A stretch of 38,965 nt of DNA. Origin: Bacteroidales bacterium UBA1192. GTDB taxonomy: Bacteria > Bacteroidota > Bacteroidia > Bacteroidales > Bacteroidaceae. The notes beneath the pieces are model-generated. The model ran no database searches. It saw only the letters and a program-made list of their open reading frames with translations, and was not told where the DNA came from. The stretch spans positions 1 to 38,965 of the forward strand of contig DBYG01000005.1 of NCBI GenBank assembly GCA_002310175.1. Direction: 5' to 3'. The number at the start of each line of letters is the position of its first letter. Position 1 is the first letter of the stretch. A program made the position numbers and the translations under genes. Shown piece after piece: positions 1 to 7,019 of the stretch.

Positions 1-63
1 GAGTATGAAATTACCCATAACGGTCAAACCATGGGCAACTGGAGTCTCAAGAAATCATTGTAA
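1..63 (+). CDS. 3' end of an unidentified protein gene (partial)
   Basis: Frame 1 is open from the first base of the window and ends in TAA at 61-63, giving 20 residues that finish in WSLKKSL. The composition looks coding, but the piece is too short to assign a family. Its 5' part lies outside the window. With only 20 codons, chance openness cannot be excluded. Confidence 0.4.
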   Translation, partial: EYEITHNGQTMGNWSLKKSL

Positions 64-263
64 GCCTCAAGTTTTTTATACTAAATCCACGTGGACGTAT
101 GAAAGAGAAACAACCTGATTCAGTATGTGTTTGGCTATCCGGTCACTATCCGATGCCTGATTCATATACTTAATTTACTGATAATAAATATTCTATAAGT
201 GTTCTTGGCACCTTTAACGAGGACGAATACTGACAATCAACTTTTTACATAAATTTAATATGG
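64..263. other. intergenic stretch without recognisable gene
   Basis: About 200 AT-rich bases lie between the partial gene at the left edge and the hairpin at 264-285. I see no open frame with coding character, no exact TAnnTTTG promoter element and no strong inverted repeat. It is probably the 3' untranslated and intergenic region between two converging transcripts. Confidence 0.5.
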
Positions 264-294
264 CGGCCGGACTTTTGCCCGGCCGTATTGTTTT
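264..294. terminator. intrinsic terminator hairpin, possibly bidirectional
   Basis: CGGCCGG (264-270) pairs perfectly with CCGGCCG (279-285) around an 8-nt loop. On the plus strand it is followed by TATTGTTTT. It lies about 30 nt past the stop of the minus-strand dehydrogenase gene and about 200 nt past the partial plus-strand gene, so it sits between converging transcripts. The T tract is better for plus-strand termination; the minus side has only ATATTAAATTT. Confidence 0.6.
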
Positions 295-314
295 CCGTCA
301 TTATATGGATGTTT

Positions 315-1109
315 TCAGAGCTTGTAGTAGGAGGCTATTATCCGTTCGAACAGTTTCGGGGGCAGGAGTCTCTTCAGGACCAGTGACATTTTCTGTACTG
401 GTGTGGCCACAATATAACGTGTTGCGGGATGGTTTCTCCTGATGATACGGGATATTTTACAGGCAAGTCTCCCGGGGTCAAGTCCGTTTGTCTCATCCTT
501 TTCGATGGATTCCATGGATCTGGCGTAACCTGGATAGAGGTGCATGACCTCCTCATCGGAAGGCTTTATCCTGTTAGAGGTGAAGGAGGTGGCGAAATCA
601 CCGGGATTGATGGTGGTAACGCTGATGTTGAAGGGTCTCAGTTCCATACGTAAGGACTCGCAGTAACCTTCTATAGCGAATTTGCTGGCGGAATAAGCTC
701 CCTGAAAAGGAAGTCCCAGCAGTCCTCCAATAGAGCTGATGCAGATTATTCTACCCTGTTTCCTGGCGGTCATTGACGGGATAATATACCGGAGGAATCT
801 CACGAATCCCATGTAATTGACGTCCATCTGTTGGCTTACGAGTTCTGTGGGAAGGCATTGCAGGGGCCCTCCAATTCCCATGCCTGCATTATTGATGAAT
901 ACGTCTATCCATCCCTCTTTTTCCAGGATGGCCGATACGGCAGCCTTGACGGAAACCTCATCACGGACATCGGCCTTGAGGTAATGAACGCCGGGTATCC
1001 CGGAGCTGTCCCGTCGGATTGTCCCATAGACGGTGTGACCCTCTTTCGACAGCCTTTCTGCCATAGCTTTTCCCAAACCGGAGGAGATTCCTGTTATCAG
1101 TATTATCAT
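315..1109 (-). CDS. short-chain dehydrogenase/reductase (SDR family)
   Basis: This is a 264-residue NAD(P)-dependent oxidoreductase of the classical SDR fold, predicted to be cytoplasmic; its substrate cannot be read from the sequence. The N-terminal TGISSGLG cofactor loop (from residue 6), NNAG (73-76), the ISS segment (124-126) and the catalytic YSASK (Tyr139, Lys143) are all in place. The frame is open upstream to 1298, but that extension would overlap the lipoprotein gene. The ATG at 1107-1109 puts the cofactor loop in its normal place, 5 nt after the preceding stop. It is the last gene of the pyrE-SRPBCC-argH-lipoprotein-SDR run. Proteins of this shape often carry generic names such as oxidoreductase or acylglycerone-phosphate-reductase-like; I would not go further. 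Confidence 0.9.
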   Translation of the reverse strand: MIILITGISSGLGKAMAERLSKEGHTVYGTIRRDSSGIPGVHYLKADVRDEVSVKAAVSAILEKEGWIDVFINNAGMGIGGPLQCLPTELVSQQMDVNYMGFVRFLRYIIPSMTARKQGRIICISSIGGLLGLPFQGAYSASKFAIEGYCESLRMELRPFNISVTTINPGDFATSFTSNRIKPSDEEVMHLYPGYARSMESIEKDETNGLDPGRLACKISRIIRRNHPATRYIVATPVQKMSLVLKRLLPPKLFERIIASYYKL

Positions 1110-1114
1110 TTTTG

Positions 1115-1636
1115 TCAGTTTGAAACGGTTATAGAGCTGCCTGAAGTTTTTACAGGATATCGGTAAAGCGTCCTGACCTTGCCTGAGGTTGTCTCCACAG
1201 GGTACCCTCCGTTGTTGAGGCTCCATGTGTTGCCGCATTTGGCACATTTTGCATTGCCGGACAGGTCTATTTTCAGACGGTATTGCTGCTGGTCGCATTC
1301 CGGGCAGCCAAGGTCAAAGGCATAGTAGGATGAAACGTTTGTATCAAAAAGGGGCTTCCCTATGATGAGCCCTCCGAGTCCCAATATGAAGGAGGATGAT
1401 TCTTTCTGTGTGAGAGGCCGTTTATTCTCATTTCCGTCAGGGTCAGTCACGGAAAGGCTTCCGTCAGGAAGTATCCTGACGGAAAGGAAGCGTCCGGGTG
1501 TGGATAACTGGTTGAAGGGGGCAGTGTCCATGCGGCAAGTGAACCGTACCCGGTATTTGACTGACATGGTGCTGTAGCTGTTTTCACAACCGACAGAAAG
1601 TATCAGCGCAAATGCCAGGAACAGAACCTTTTTCAT
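1115..1636 (-). CDS. putative lipoprotein with a Cys4 zinc-ribbon-like motif
   Basis: The 173-residue product starts with a lipoprotein signal peptide ending in LSVGC, so it should be lipid-anchored outside the cytoplasm. After a beta-rich middle section it carries a CPEC pair and a CAKCG pair about 20 residues apart, followed by WSLNNGGYP. This arrangement looks like a four-cysteine zinc ribbon or a degenerate Rieske-like cluster-binding fold in which the two histidines are missing. No function can be assigned. It is packed between argH (6 nt upstream) and the SDR gene (5 nt downstream), so co-transcription is likely. A cysteine-based metal site on an exported lipoprotein is unusual. Confidence 0.75.
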   Translation of the reverse strand: MKKVLFLAFALILSVGCENSYSTMSVKYRVRFTCRMDTAPFNQLSTPGRFLSVRILPDGSLSVTDPDGNENKRPLTQKESSSFILGLGGLIIGKPLFDTNVSSYYAFDLGCPECDQQQYRLKIDLSGNAKCAKCGNTWSLNNGGYPVETTSGKVRTLYRYPVKTSGSSITVSN

Positions 1637-1642
1637 GTTTTA

Positions 1643-2980
1643 TCAGCGTGAGAGGAGACGTGATACAGCTGCATCAGCCCTTTCAAAACAGAACTCCGAG
1701 ATAAGTTTGTCCATGCGTTCCGTTATACGGTCATTGCAGAGATTCCCTATACTGCCCTCATGTGTGTGGTGCAGGTTGCGGTCAGCCTTGAAAGTGCCGT
1801 TCTCAATGGATGCTCCCACCTGACGGTAGGCCTCACGGAACGGTACTCCCTCAAGCACGAGACGGTTTACCTCCTCTACGCTGAAAATGGCATCATATTT
1901 GGGATCGGACAGGATGTCCTCACGTACCTTTATATGTTCCAGCATATAGGCCGTCATGGTGATGCAGTCTTCCAGCATTTCAAAAGAGGGAAGGAAGAGT
2001 TCCTTGACAATCTGCATGTCACGGAAATAACCGCTCGGCAGGTTATTTGTCATGAGGGTGATCTGTTGGGGTATGGACTGTATAAGGTTACATTTGGCGC
2101 GTGTGAGTTCAAACACGTCGGGATTTTTCTTGTGAGGCATAATGCTGGATCCGGTGGTACAGTCATCAGGAAGCTTGATGAAACCGAAATTCTGACTGTT
2201 GTACATGCATGCATCGTATGCCAGACGGCTGATAGTGGCGGCAACCGATGCCAGTGCGTATGCCACATTGCGTTCCATCTTTCCGCGTGTCATCTGTGCA
2301 TAAACTACGTTGTAGTTCATGGATTCGAATCCCAACAGGTCAGTGGTCATCTGTCTGTCAATAGGGAAAGATGAGCCGTAGCCGGCTGCCGAGCCAAGCG
2401 GATTACGGTTGACCATGCGGTATGCCGCCTGGATCTGGAGCATGTCATCCGTCAAGGCTTCGGCGTATGAGCCGAACCATAGGCCAAATGAAGAGGGCAT
2501 GGCAATCTGCAGATGTGTGTAACCGGGAAGAAGGACATCCCTGAATCTCTCACTCTGCCTGATGAGTATGTCAAACAGGCCTCTGACAGAGTTTACCAGC
2601 GAATGGAGCCTGTCACGGGTGAACAGTTTGAGGTCCACGAGTACCTGATCGTTTCGCGAACGTCCGCTGTGTATCTTTTTACCCATATCGCCGAATTTCC
2701 TTGTGAGAATGAGTTCCACTTCAGAATGGACGTCCTCAACACCTTCCTCAATGGTGAATTCACCCTTTTCAATTGTATCCAGGATATCTTTCAGCCCATT
2801 GGACAAAATCTTCAGTTCATCGGCTCCAAGGAGTCCGATGGATTGGAGCATAGTGATGTGGGCTAACGATCCGGTAACATCGGATTTGGCGAGCATCATG
2901 TCCATCTCGCGGTCACGCCCTACTGTGTAGCGCTGGATCAGTTCATTGACGGGTTTCCCCTTGTCCCAAATAGGTTTCAT
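1643..2980 (-). CDS. argH: argininosuccinate lyase
   Basis: This enzyme catalyses the last step of arginine biosynthesis, cleaving argininosuccinate to arginine and fumarate in the cytoplasm. The 445-residue protein has the fumarase/aspartase-superfamily signature GSSIMPHKKNPD, which contains the mobile catalytic serine. It also has the N-terminal TVGRDREMD segment typical of Bacteroidota ArgH and the HSGRSRNDQ substrate-binding motif. Length fits the family. It follows the SRPBCC gene by 12 nt and precedes the lipoprotein gene by 6 nt. None of the other arginine-pathway genes lies in the window. Confidence 0.97.
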   Translation of the reverse strand: MKPIWDKGKPVNELIQRYTVGRDREMDMMLAKSDVTGSLAHITMLQSIGLLGADELKILSNGLKDILDTIEKGEFTIEEGVEDVHSEVELILTRKFGDMGKKIHSGRSRNDQVLVDLKLFTRDRLHSLVNSVRGLFDILIRQSERFRDVLLPGYTHLQIAMPSSFGLWFGSYAEALTDDMLQIQAAYRMVNRNPLGSAAGYGSSFPIDRQMTTDLLGFESMNYNVVYAQMTRGKMERNVAYALASVAATISRLAYDACMYNSQNFGFIKLPDDCTTGSSIMPHKKNPDVFELTRAKCNLIQSIPQQITLMTNNLPSGYFRDMQIVKELFLPSFEMLEDCITMTAYMLEHIKVREDILSDPKYDAIFSVEEVNRLVLEGVPFREAYRQVGASIENGTFKADRNLHHTHEGSIGNLCNDRITERMDKLISEFCFERADAAVSRLLSR

Positions 2981-2992
2981 TACAGTTGTATT

Positions 2993-3418
2993 TCAGTATG
3001 GTATCATGGCAAGCATGTCGGCAAGCCTTTCGACAGCCTGGGTCATGGGCTTCTCAACCATCTTGGCCATAAAAACGTTAAGGTCGGCATCCAGAGTGAT
3101 ACGTATCTTGCAGGAATCGGGAGCAGTGGATACTATCTGGATCCATGCAGTCATCTTTACCGGAGACTGGAGTGTTTCCATCTTTACGCATTTGAAGGGT
3201 TCCCTTGATACTATTCCTAAAGAGATACGTCCTACAGGGGAAATCTCGCATTCCGCTGTATCTGTCGTACACCTGAGATTCCTGATGGATATGTTCATTT
3301 CATCCTGTGACGGCAGTTTGTCCGCAACAGTCTGGAGGTTGTTCAGGTCAGAGACCTTTGCATAAACCTGTTCCTGAGAATAAGGGATATGCTTTATCTG
3401 ACTTTCTATCCTTTTCAT
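2993..3418 (-). CDS. SRPBCC (START-like) family protein
   Basis: The 141-residue soluble protein begins MKRIESQIKHIPYSQEQVYAKVSDL, which is the usual opening of the helix-grip polyketide-cyclase/SRPBCC fold: a first strand followed by the helix preceding the ligand cavity. The frame runs back to 3511, but that part would lie inside pyrE. The ATG at 3416-3418 overlaps nothing and sits 1 nt from the pyrE stop. The ligand is unknown; members bind hydrophobic small molecules or act on lipids. Its position between pyrE and argH appears, from memory, to be conserved in Bacteroides relatives, which suggests shared expression rather than a shared pathway. Confidence 0.85.
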   Translation of the reverse strand: MKRIESQIKHIPYSQEQVYAKVSDLNNLQTVADKLPSQDEMNISIRNLRCTTDTAECEISPVGRISLGIVSREPFKCVKMETLQSPVKMTAWIQIVSTAPDSCKIRITLDADLNVFMAKMVEKPMTQAVERLADMLAMIPY

Positions 3419-3419
3419 C

Positions 3420-4052
3420 TTATTTCCCCCATTCCGATGGATTTTCACGCCATTTGTCAAGCGTTGGAAGTTGTTCTTGGCTGATGTACCCCGATTCAAG
3501 GGCTGTCTCAAGCATGGACTTGTAGTCAGTTAGGGTAACAAGCTTGACATCGGATTGGGTGAAAGCGTCCTCAGCCACCTTGAAACCGTATGTAAACGAT
3601 GCCACCATTCCGGTAACCGTACTGCCCGCGTCACGCAGGGCCTGTACAGCCTTGAGACTACTTCCGCCGGTCGAGATGAGATCCTCCACAACGACTACCC
3701 GGCTTCCCTTCTCCAGGTAACCCTCTATCAGATTTGCAAGTCCGTGGTCTTTGGGAGCAGACCTCACATAGATGAAGGGCTTACCCAACCGGTCTGCCAC
3801 AAGGGCTCCTTGTGCAATGGCGCCTGTCGCTACACCGGCAATTACGTCATAATCTCCGAAATTATCCTTGATTGCGGAACAGAGGGATTCCTTGACAAGA
3901 TTCCTCACTTCAGGAAAGGAGAGCGCTTTCCTGTTGTCACAATAGAAGGGGGACAGCCAGCCTGACGCCCAGGTGAACGGTTTGTCCGGCTGAACCTTGA
4001 CGGCACCTATTCTCAAGAGTTCACGTGCCACTTGTTTTTTCATATTGTCCAT
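3420..4052 (-). CDS. pyrE: orotate phosphoribosyltransferase
   Basis: PyrE makes orotidine 5'-phosphate from orotate and PRPP in de novo pyrimidine synthesis. The 210-residue protein has the type I phosphoribosyltransferase PRPP loop VVVVEDLISTGG at residues 119-130, the preceding IAGVATGAIA loop (71-80) and the flexible-loop lysines around KDHG (101-104). It is the first gene of the minus-strand run down to 315. Two ATG codons are possible, at 4052 and 4043; the conserved part starts at the second (MKKQVARELL), so the true start could be three residues shorter. Confidence 0.97.
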   Translation of the reverse strand: MDNMKKQVARELLRIGAVKVQPDKPFTWASGWLSPFYCDNRKALSFPEVRNLVKESLCSAIKDNFGDYDVIAGVATGAIAQGALVADRLGKPFIYVRSAPKDHGLANLIEGYLEKGSRVVVVEDLISTGGSSLKAVQALRDAGSTVTGMVASFTYGFKVAEDAFTQSDVKLVTLTDYKSMLETALESGYISQEQLPTLDKWRENPSEWGK

Positions 4053-4069
4053 TTCATTCCTGTTTGCCG

Positions 4070-4085
4070 CGAAGTTACGAAAATA
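4070..4085 (-). promoter_or_regulatory. candidate promoter elements for the pyrE operon
   Basis: Read on the minus strand, this segment contains TATTTTCG followed by TAACTTCG, both one mismatch away from the Bacteroidetes -7 consensus TAnnTTTG. They lie 18-33 nt upstream of the pyrE start. No clear -33 TTTG was found, so the exact element is uncertain. Confidence 0.4.
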
Positions 4086-4151
4086 TGATGTTAGTAACTA
4101 ATATTTAATATAAAACAACAATATTACACACACTCTGAATGAAATTGTTGT

Positions 4152-4159
4152 TATTTTTG
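4152..4159 (+). promoter_or_regulatory. -7 promoter element upstream of the DUF6242-type gene
   Basis: TATTTTTG matches the Bacteroidetes -7 consensus TAnnTTTG exactly. It would start transcription near 4165. It lies downstream of the first possible ATG of the open frame (4139), so it supports the start at 4190. A -33 TTTG is not obvious. Confidence 0.5.
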
Positions 4160-4189
4160 CACGAATTATCGAGTGTTTCCGGTTTGAAG

Positions 4190-5545
4190 ATGAAAAAAAG
4201 TATTTGTCTGTTGTTGCTGGTGATTCTGGCCCTGACCGTATCCTGTTTTGATGAAGCCAAGGTAGAGACATCCCCTTATGCCGCCATAACTTCATTCAGG
4301 CTCGGCTATTACAATGTCATGAAGAATGACTTGAGTTATCAACGCAGGGACACTATCATTGAGGTGCGTCAGAACGGTTCCATGTATCCCATGACCATTG
4401 ACCAGGTGGAAAACAGGATTTATAACAGGGATTCCCTTGCTCAAGGTTCCATTCTTAATTCCGTTACATGTACGATTGGTTCATACGGAACTGTCTATTT
4501 TATGTATGATGATGTCCGGGACACACTTATAACGAAATGGAGCTCGGATGTGGAGATAGACTTTACGCGTCCGCTCAAGTTCTATGCGGTATCGACAGAC
4601 AAATCATTTGTACGCGAGTACGGTTTCAGTCTCAATGTCCATAAGGTGAATCCCGATTCCATGAGTTGGCACGGCTCTTTTGATCCGTTGATGTCCGGAT
4701 ACATACAGAAAGCTGCTGTCTGTCGCGGTGACGTTATTTATGATTATTTCACCACTCCTGAAAATGTTCCTTATGTAATAAGGGGCAATATCGGCAGTAC
4801 CTCATGGGGTGTACCCGTTGCACTTGAAGGTTTTCCCGCTGATGGATGGAGTGGAACAGTAACCCTTTTCAAGGGCAAATTCCATACGCTTGCCGGAACA
4901 ACCCTCTACAGCTCTGAGGACGGATTCACATGGACACCTACAGGTGTAACCTTGTCTCTTATGTTTCCGGCCGGAAACGAGACTGGAGTGATGTGGGCTG
5001 TGGATTCCGACGGGATGCTGGTCAGGTCAACAGATATGCAGACCTGGTTCAGGGAGGGGGAGGTTCCCGCCGGTTTTCCTGACCGTTCCGCACGCATTTT
5101 CTGTGATACTCTTGTTACCAACAGCAATATTGTGAGATATGTGCTGGCAGGAATTGCGGAGGAGGACGGAACTTTATGCCCGTCAGTCTGGACAAGATTG
5201 TCCGGTGACAGCAATTGGACAAGACAGACTGACGCGATGGGAGGTTCCCTTGAACTGCCAACCCTTGAGAATCTTGCCGTTTTCAGCTATGACGGTTCCC
5301 TGTTTGCATTGGGTACTCCTCTGGACGGATTCTGGCAATCCATGGACCACGGGCTGACATGGAGGTTTTGTGACAGATATAACGACTATTATACCACGTA
5401 TAACAACTTCATGCAGCTACCTGAGGAACTGAAGGGGACTGTCTCGTCGGTCGTATGTACTACGGACAGTTACGGAGGTGTCTGGATAGTGACCGGTGAC
5501 GGTCAGGTATGGAGAGGTGTTATTAACCGTCTAAACAGGCTTTGA
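4190..5545 (+). CDS. DUF6242-type lipoprotein with beta-propeller-like repeats
   Basis: The start at 4190 gives a 451-residue lipoprotein whose signal peptide ends LALTVSC, so it should be anchored to the outer or inner membrane. The N-terminal part reads like the Bacteroidota DUF6242 N-terminal domain. The rest has recurring segments such as LYSSEDGFTWTPTG, VRSTDMQTWFREG and WQSMDHGLTWRF, the Asp-box-like pattern (S.D.G.TW) of sialidase and BNR beta propellers. The catalytic residues of a sialidase are not evident, so a binding or scaffold role is more likely. It opens the plus-strand envelope run and abuts the next gene with no gap. Family assignment is from memory and moderately secure. 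Confidence 0.8.
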   Translation: MKKSICLLLLVILALTVSCFDEAKVETSPYAAITSFRLGYYNVMKNDLSYQRRDTIIEVRQNGSMYPMTIDQVENRIYNRDSLAQGSILNSVTCTIGSYGTVYFMYDDVRDTLITKWSSDVEIDFTRPLKFYAVSTDKSFVREYGFSLNVHKVNPDSMSWHGSFDPLMSGYIQKAAVCRGDVIYDYFTTPENVPYVIRGNIGSTSWGVPVALEGFPADGWSGTVTLFKGKFHTLAGTTLYSSEDGFTWTPTGVTLSLMFPAGNETGVMWAVDSDGMLVRSTDMQTWFREGEVPAGFPDRSARIFCDTLVTNSNIVRYVLAGIAEEDGTLCPSVWTRLSGDSNWTRQTDAMGGSLELPTLENLAVFSYDGSLFALGTPLDGFWQSMDHGLTWRFCDRYNDYYTTYNNFMQLPEELKGTVSSVVCTTDSYGGVWIVTGDGQVWRGVINRLNRL

Positions 5546-6241
5546 ATGATGCTGTTGAAGTCAAGATATACTCTGATGATGTTTTTTCTCCTTACATGCT
5601 GCCGTATGACAGGACAGGATGAGGGTTATTTCATGGAGTTAGGTCTTGGTGGAGGCGGCGCATTCTATATGGGGGATGCAAATACCCGTCTTTACAGGAA
5701 TACAAACGGTATGGCTTCTGTTATTGCGAGATATAACGTGAACAGACGTTTCTCCCTCAAGTTCGATATGGCGGCAGCCGGTATTTCCGGTGATTCAGGC
5801 AATTCTTTCGGGGTGTTGCCAGAGGACAGGGTTTCGTTCAGCCGCACGCTCTATGAAGCGGGATTACAGGCGGAATGGGGATTCTGCGGTTACAGCATGA
5901 CTCCTTGGGACGGATGTCACAGGATTGCTCCTTACGGACTGGCCGGAGTGGGTGTGGTTTTTGCCCCCAAGCCTGTAAAGGATGATTTCGCACTGTGCAT
6001 TCCATTGGGGATGGGAGTACGCTACAAACTTTCCGATAGAATCAACGTAGGTGCCGAGTGGACCATGCGGTTCAGTTCTTCGGACAGGCTGGAGGTGACC
6101 ATGCAGGAGGGTTCAGTAATGAAAGACCCTTTCATGATAAGCGGCAAGGGAATCAAGAACAAGGACAGCTACAGTTTTACAATGCTGTACATAACGTTTG
6201 ACATGTTCAGAAAACCTTGCGATTGCAATGAGATTAAATGA
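5546..6241 (+). CDS. DUF6089-like outer-membrane beta-barrel protein
   Basis: The 231-residue product has a short signal peptide, then MELGLGGGGAFYMGDANT, alternating hydrophobic strands and an aromatic-rich end. This is the pattern of a small outer-membrane barrel, and the GGGAFYMGD opening resembles the Bacteroidota DUF6089 family. It starts immediately after the previous stop codon, indicating translational coupling, and lies 24 nt ahead of uppS. Its place directly before uppS and bamA suggests a role in or near envelope assembly, but no activity is known. Two consecutive ATG codons open the frame; either could be used. Confidence 0.8.
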   Translation: MMLLKSRYTLMMFFLLTCCRMTGQDEGYFMELGLGGGGAFYMGDANTRLYRNTNGMASVIARYNVNRRFSLKFDMAAAGISGDSGNSFGVLPEDRVSFSRTLYEAGLQAEWGFCGYSMTPWDGCHRIAPYGLAGVGVVFAPKPVKDDFALCIPLGMGVRYKLSDRINVGAEWTMRFSSSDRLEVTMQEGSVMKDPFMISGKGIKNKDSYSFTMLYITFDMFRKPCDCNEIK

Positions 6242-6265
6242 ATTATTTGAATAACAACAGGAATT

Positions 6266-7012
6266 ATGACATATCAGGAGCGGTTGGATAAGGACAGGAT
6301 ACCCAATCATGTGGCAATCATAATGGATGGCAACGGACGCTGGGCCAAAGAGCGTGGACTGGAAAGGACAGCAGGGCACGCTAAGGGTGTTGAGGTGCTC
6401 AGGAATCTGTTATTGGGCGGAATAAAGATAGGAATCAGATATCTGACTCTTTATACTTTCTCAACTGAGAACTGGAACCGTCCGGATGAGGAGGTATATA
6501 ACCTGATGCAGCTGCTGTTTGACAATCTTGAGGAGGAGATGTTCATTCGTAATGAGACGCGTCTCCATGTGATTGGCGATACAAGCAAAATTCCATCGTG
6601 GGTTATGGAGAAGGTTAACCACTGTGTAGAGAATACAAAACATTTTGATCGTCTGCATCTGGTAATGGCATTGAGCTACTCTTCAAGATGGGAGATAACC
6701 GATGCGGTAAGGACTATTTCAAAGAAGGTAGCCAATGGTGAAATTAAAGCGGAAGATATAAACGAGGATATGATATCCCAAGCATTGTCCACAAATTTCG
6801 TGGCTGATCCGGAATTGATGATCAGAACTGGCGGTGAAATTCGCCTGAGCAATTTCCTGCTCTGGCAGTCAGCATATACAGAACTCTATTTCAGTGATAC
6901 ATACTGGCCAGATTTCAATCTGGAGGAGCTTTGCAAGGCTGTCTATTATTATCAGCATAGGGAACGCCGTTTCGGTCTTACAGGGGAACAGGTTGAGCAG
7001 TCTATAAAGTAA
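6266..7012 (+). CDS. uppS: isoprenyl transferase (undecaprenyl diphosphate synthase)
   Basis: This cis-prenyltransferase condenses isopentenyl diphosphates onto farnesyl diphosphate to make the C55 lipid carrier for peptidoglycan and O-antigen. The 248-residue protein has the catalytic MDGNGRWA motif with Asp21, the HAKG and FSTENW segments, and the C-terminal RTGGE..LSNFLLWQ motif that binds the homoallylic diphosphate. Length is normal. It is cytoplasmic, membrane-associated, and lies 7 nt before bamA, so lipid-carrier synthesis and outer-membrane protein assembly are expressed together. Confidence 0.96.
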   Translation: MTYQERLDKDRIPNHVAIIMDGNGRWAKERGLERTAGHAKGVEVLRNLLLGGIKIGIRYLTLYTFSTENWNRPDEEVYNLMQLLFDNLEEEMFIRNETRLHVIGDTSKIPSWVMEKVNHCVENTKHFDRLHLVMALSYSSRWEITDAVRTISKKVANGEIKAEDINEDMISQALSTNFVADPELMIRTGGEIRLSNFLLWQSAYTELYFSDTYWPDFNLEELCKAVYYYQHRERRFGLTGEQVEQSIK

Positions 7013-7019
7013 GGATGAA

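Noticed and set aside
4190..5545. Sialidase or neuraminidase activity for the Asp-box-containing lipoprotein.
   Set aside because: Asp-box-like repeats are present, but the arginine triad and catalytic Tyr/Glu/Asp arrangement of sialidases are not evident.
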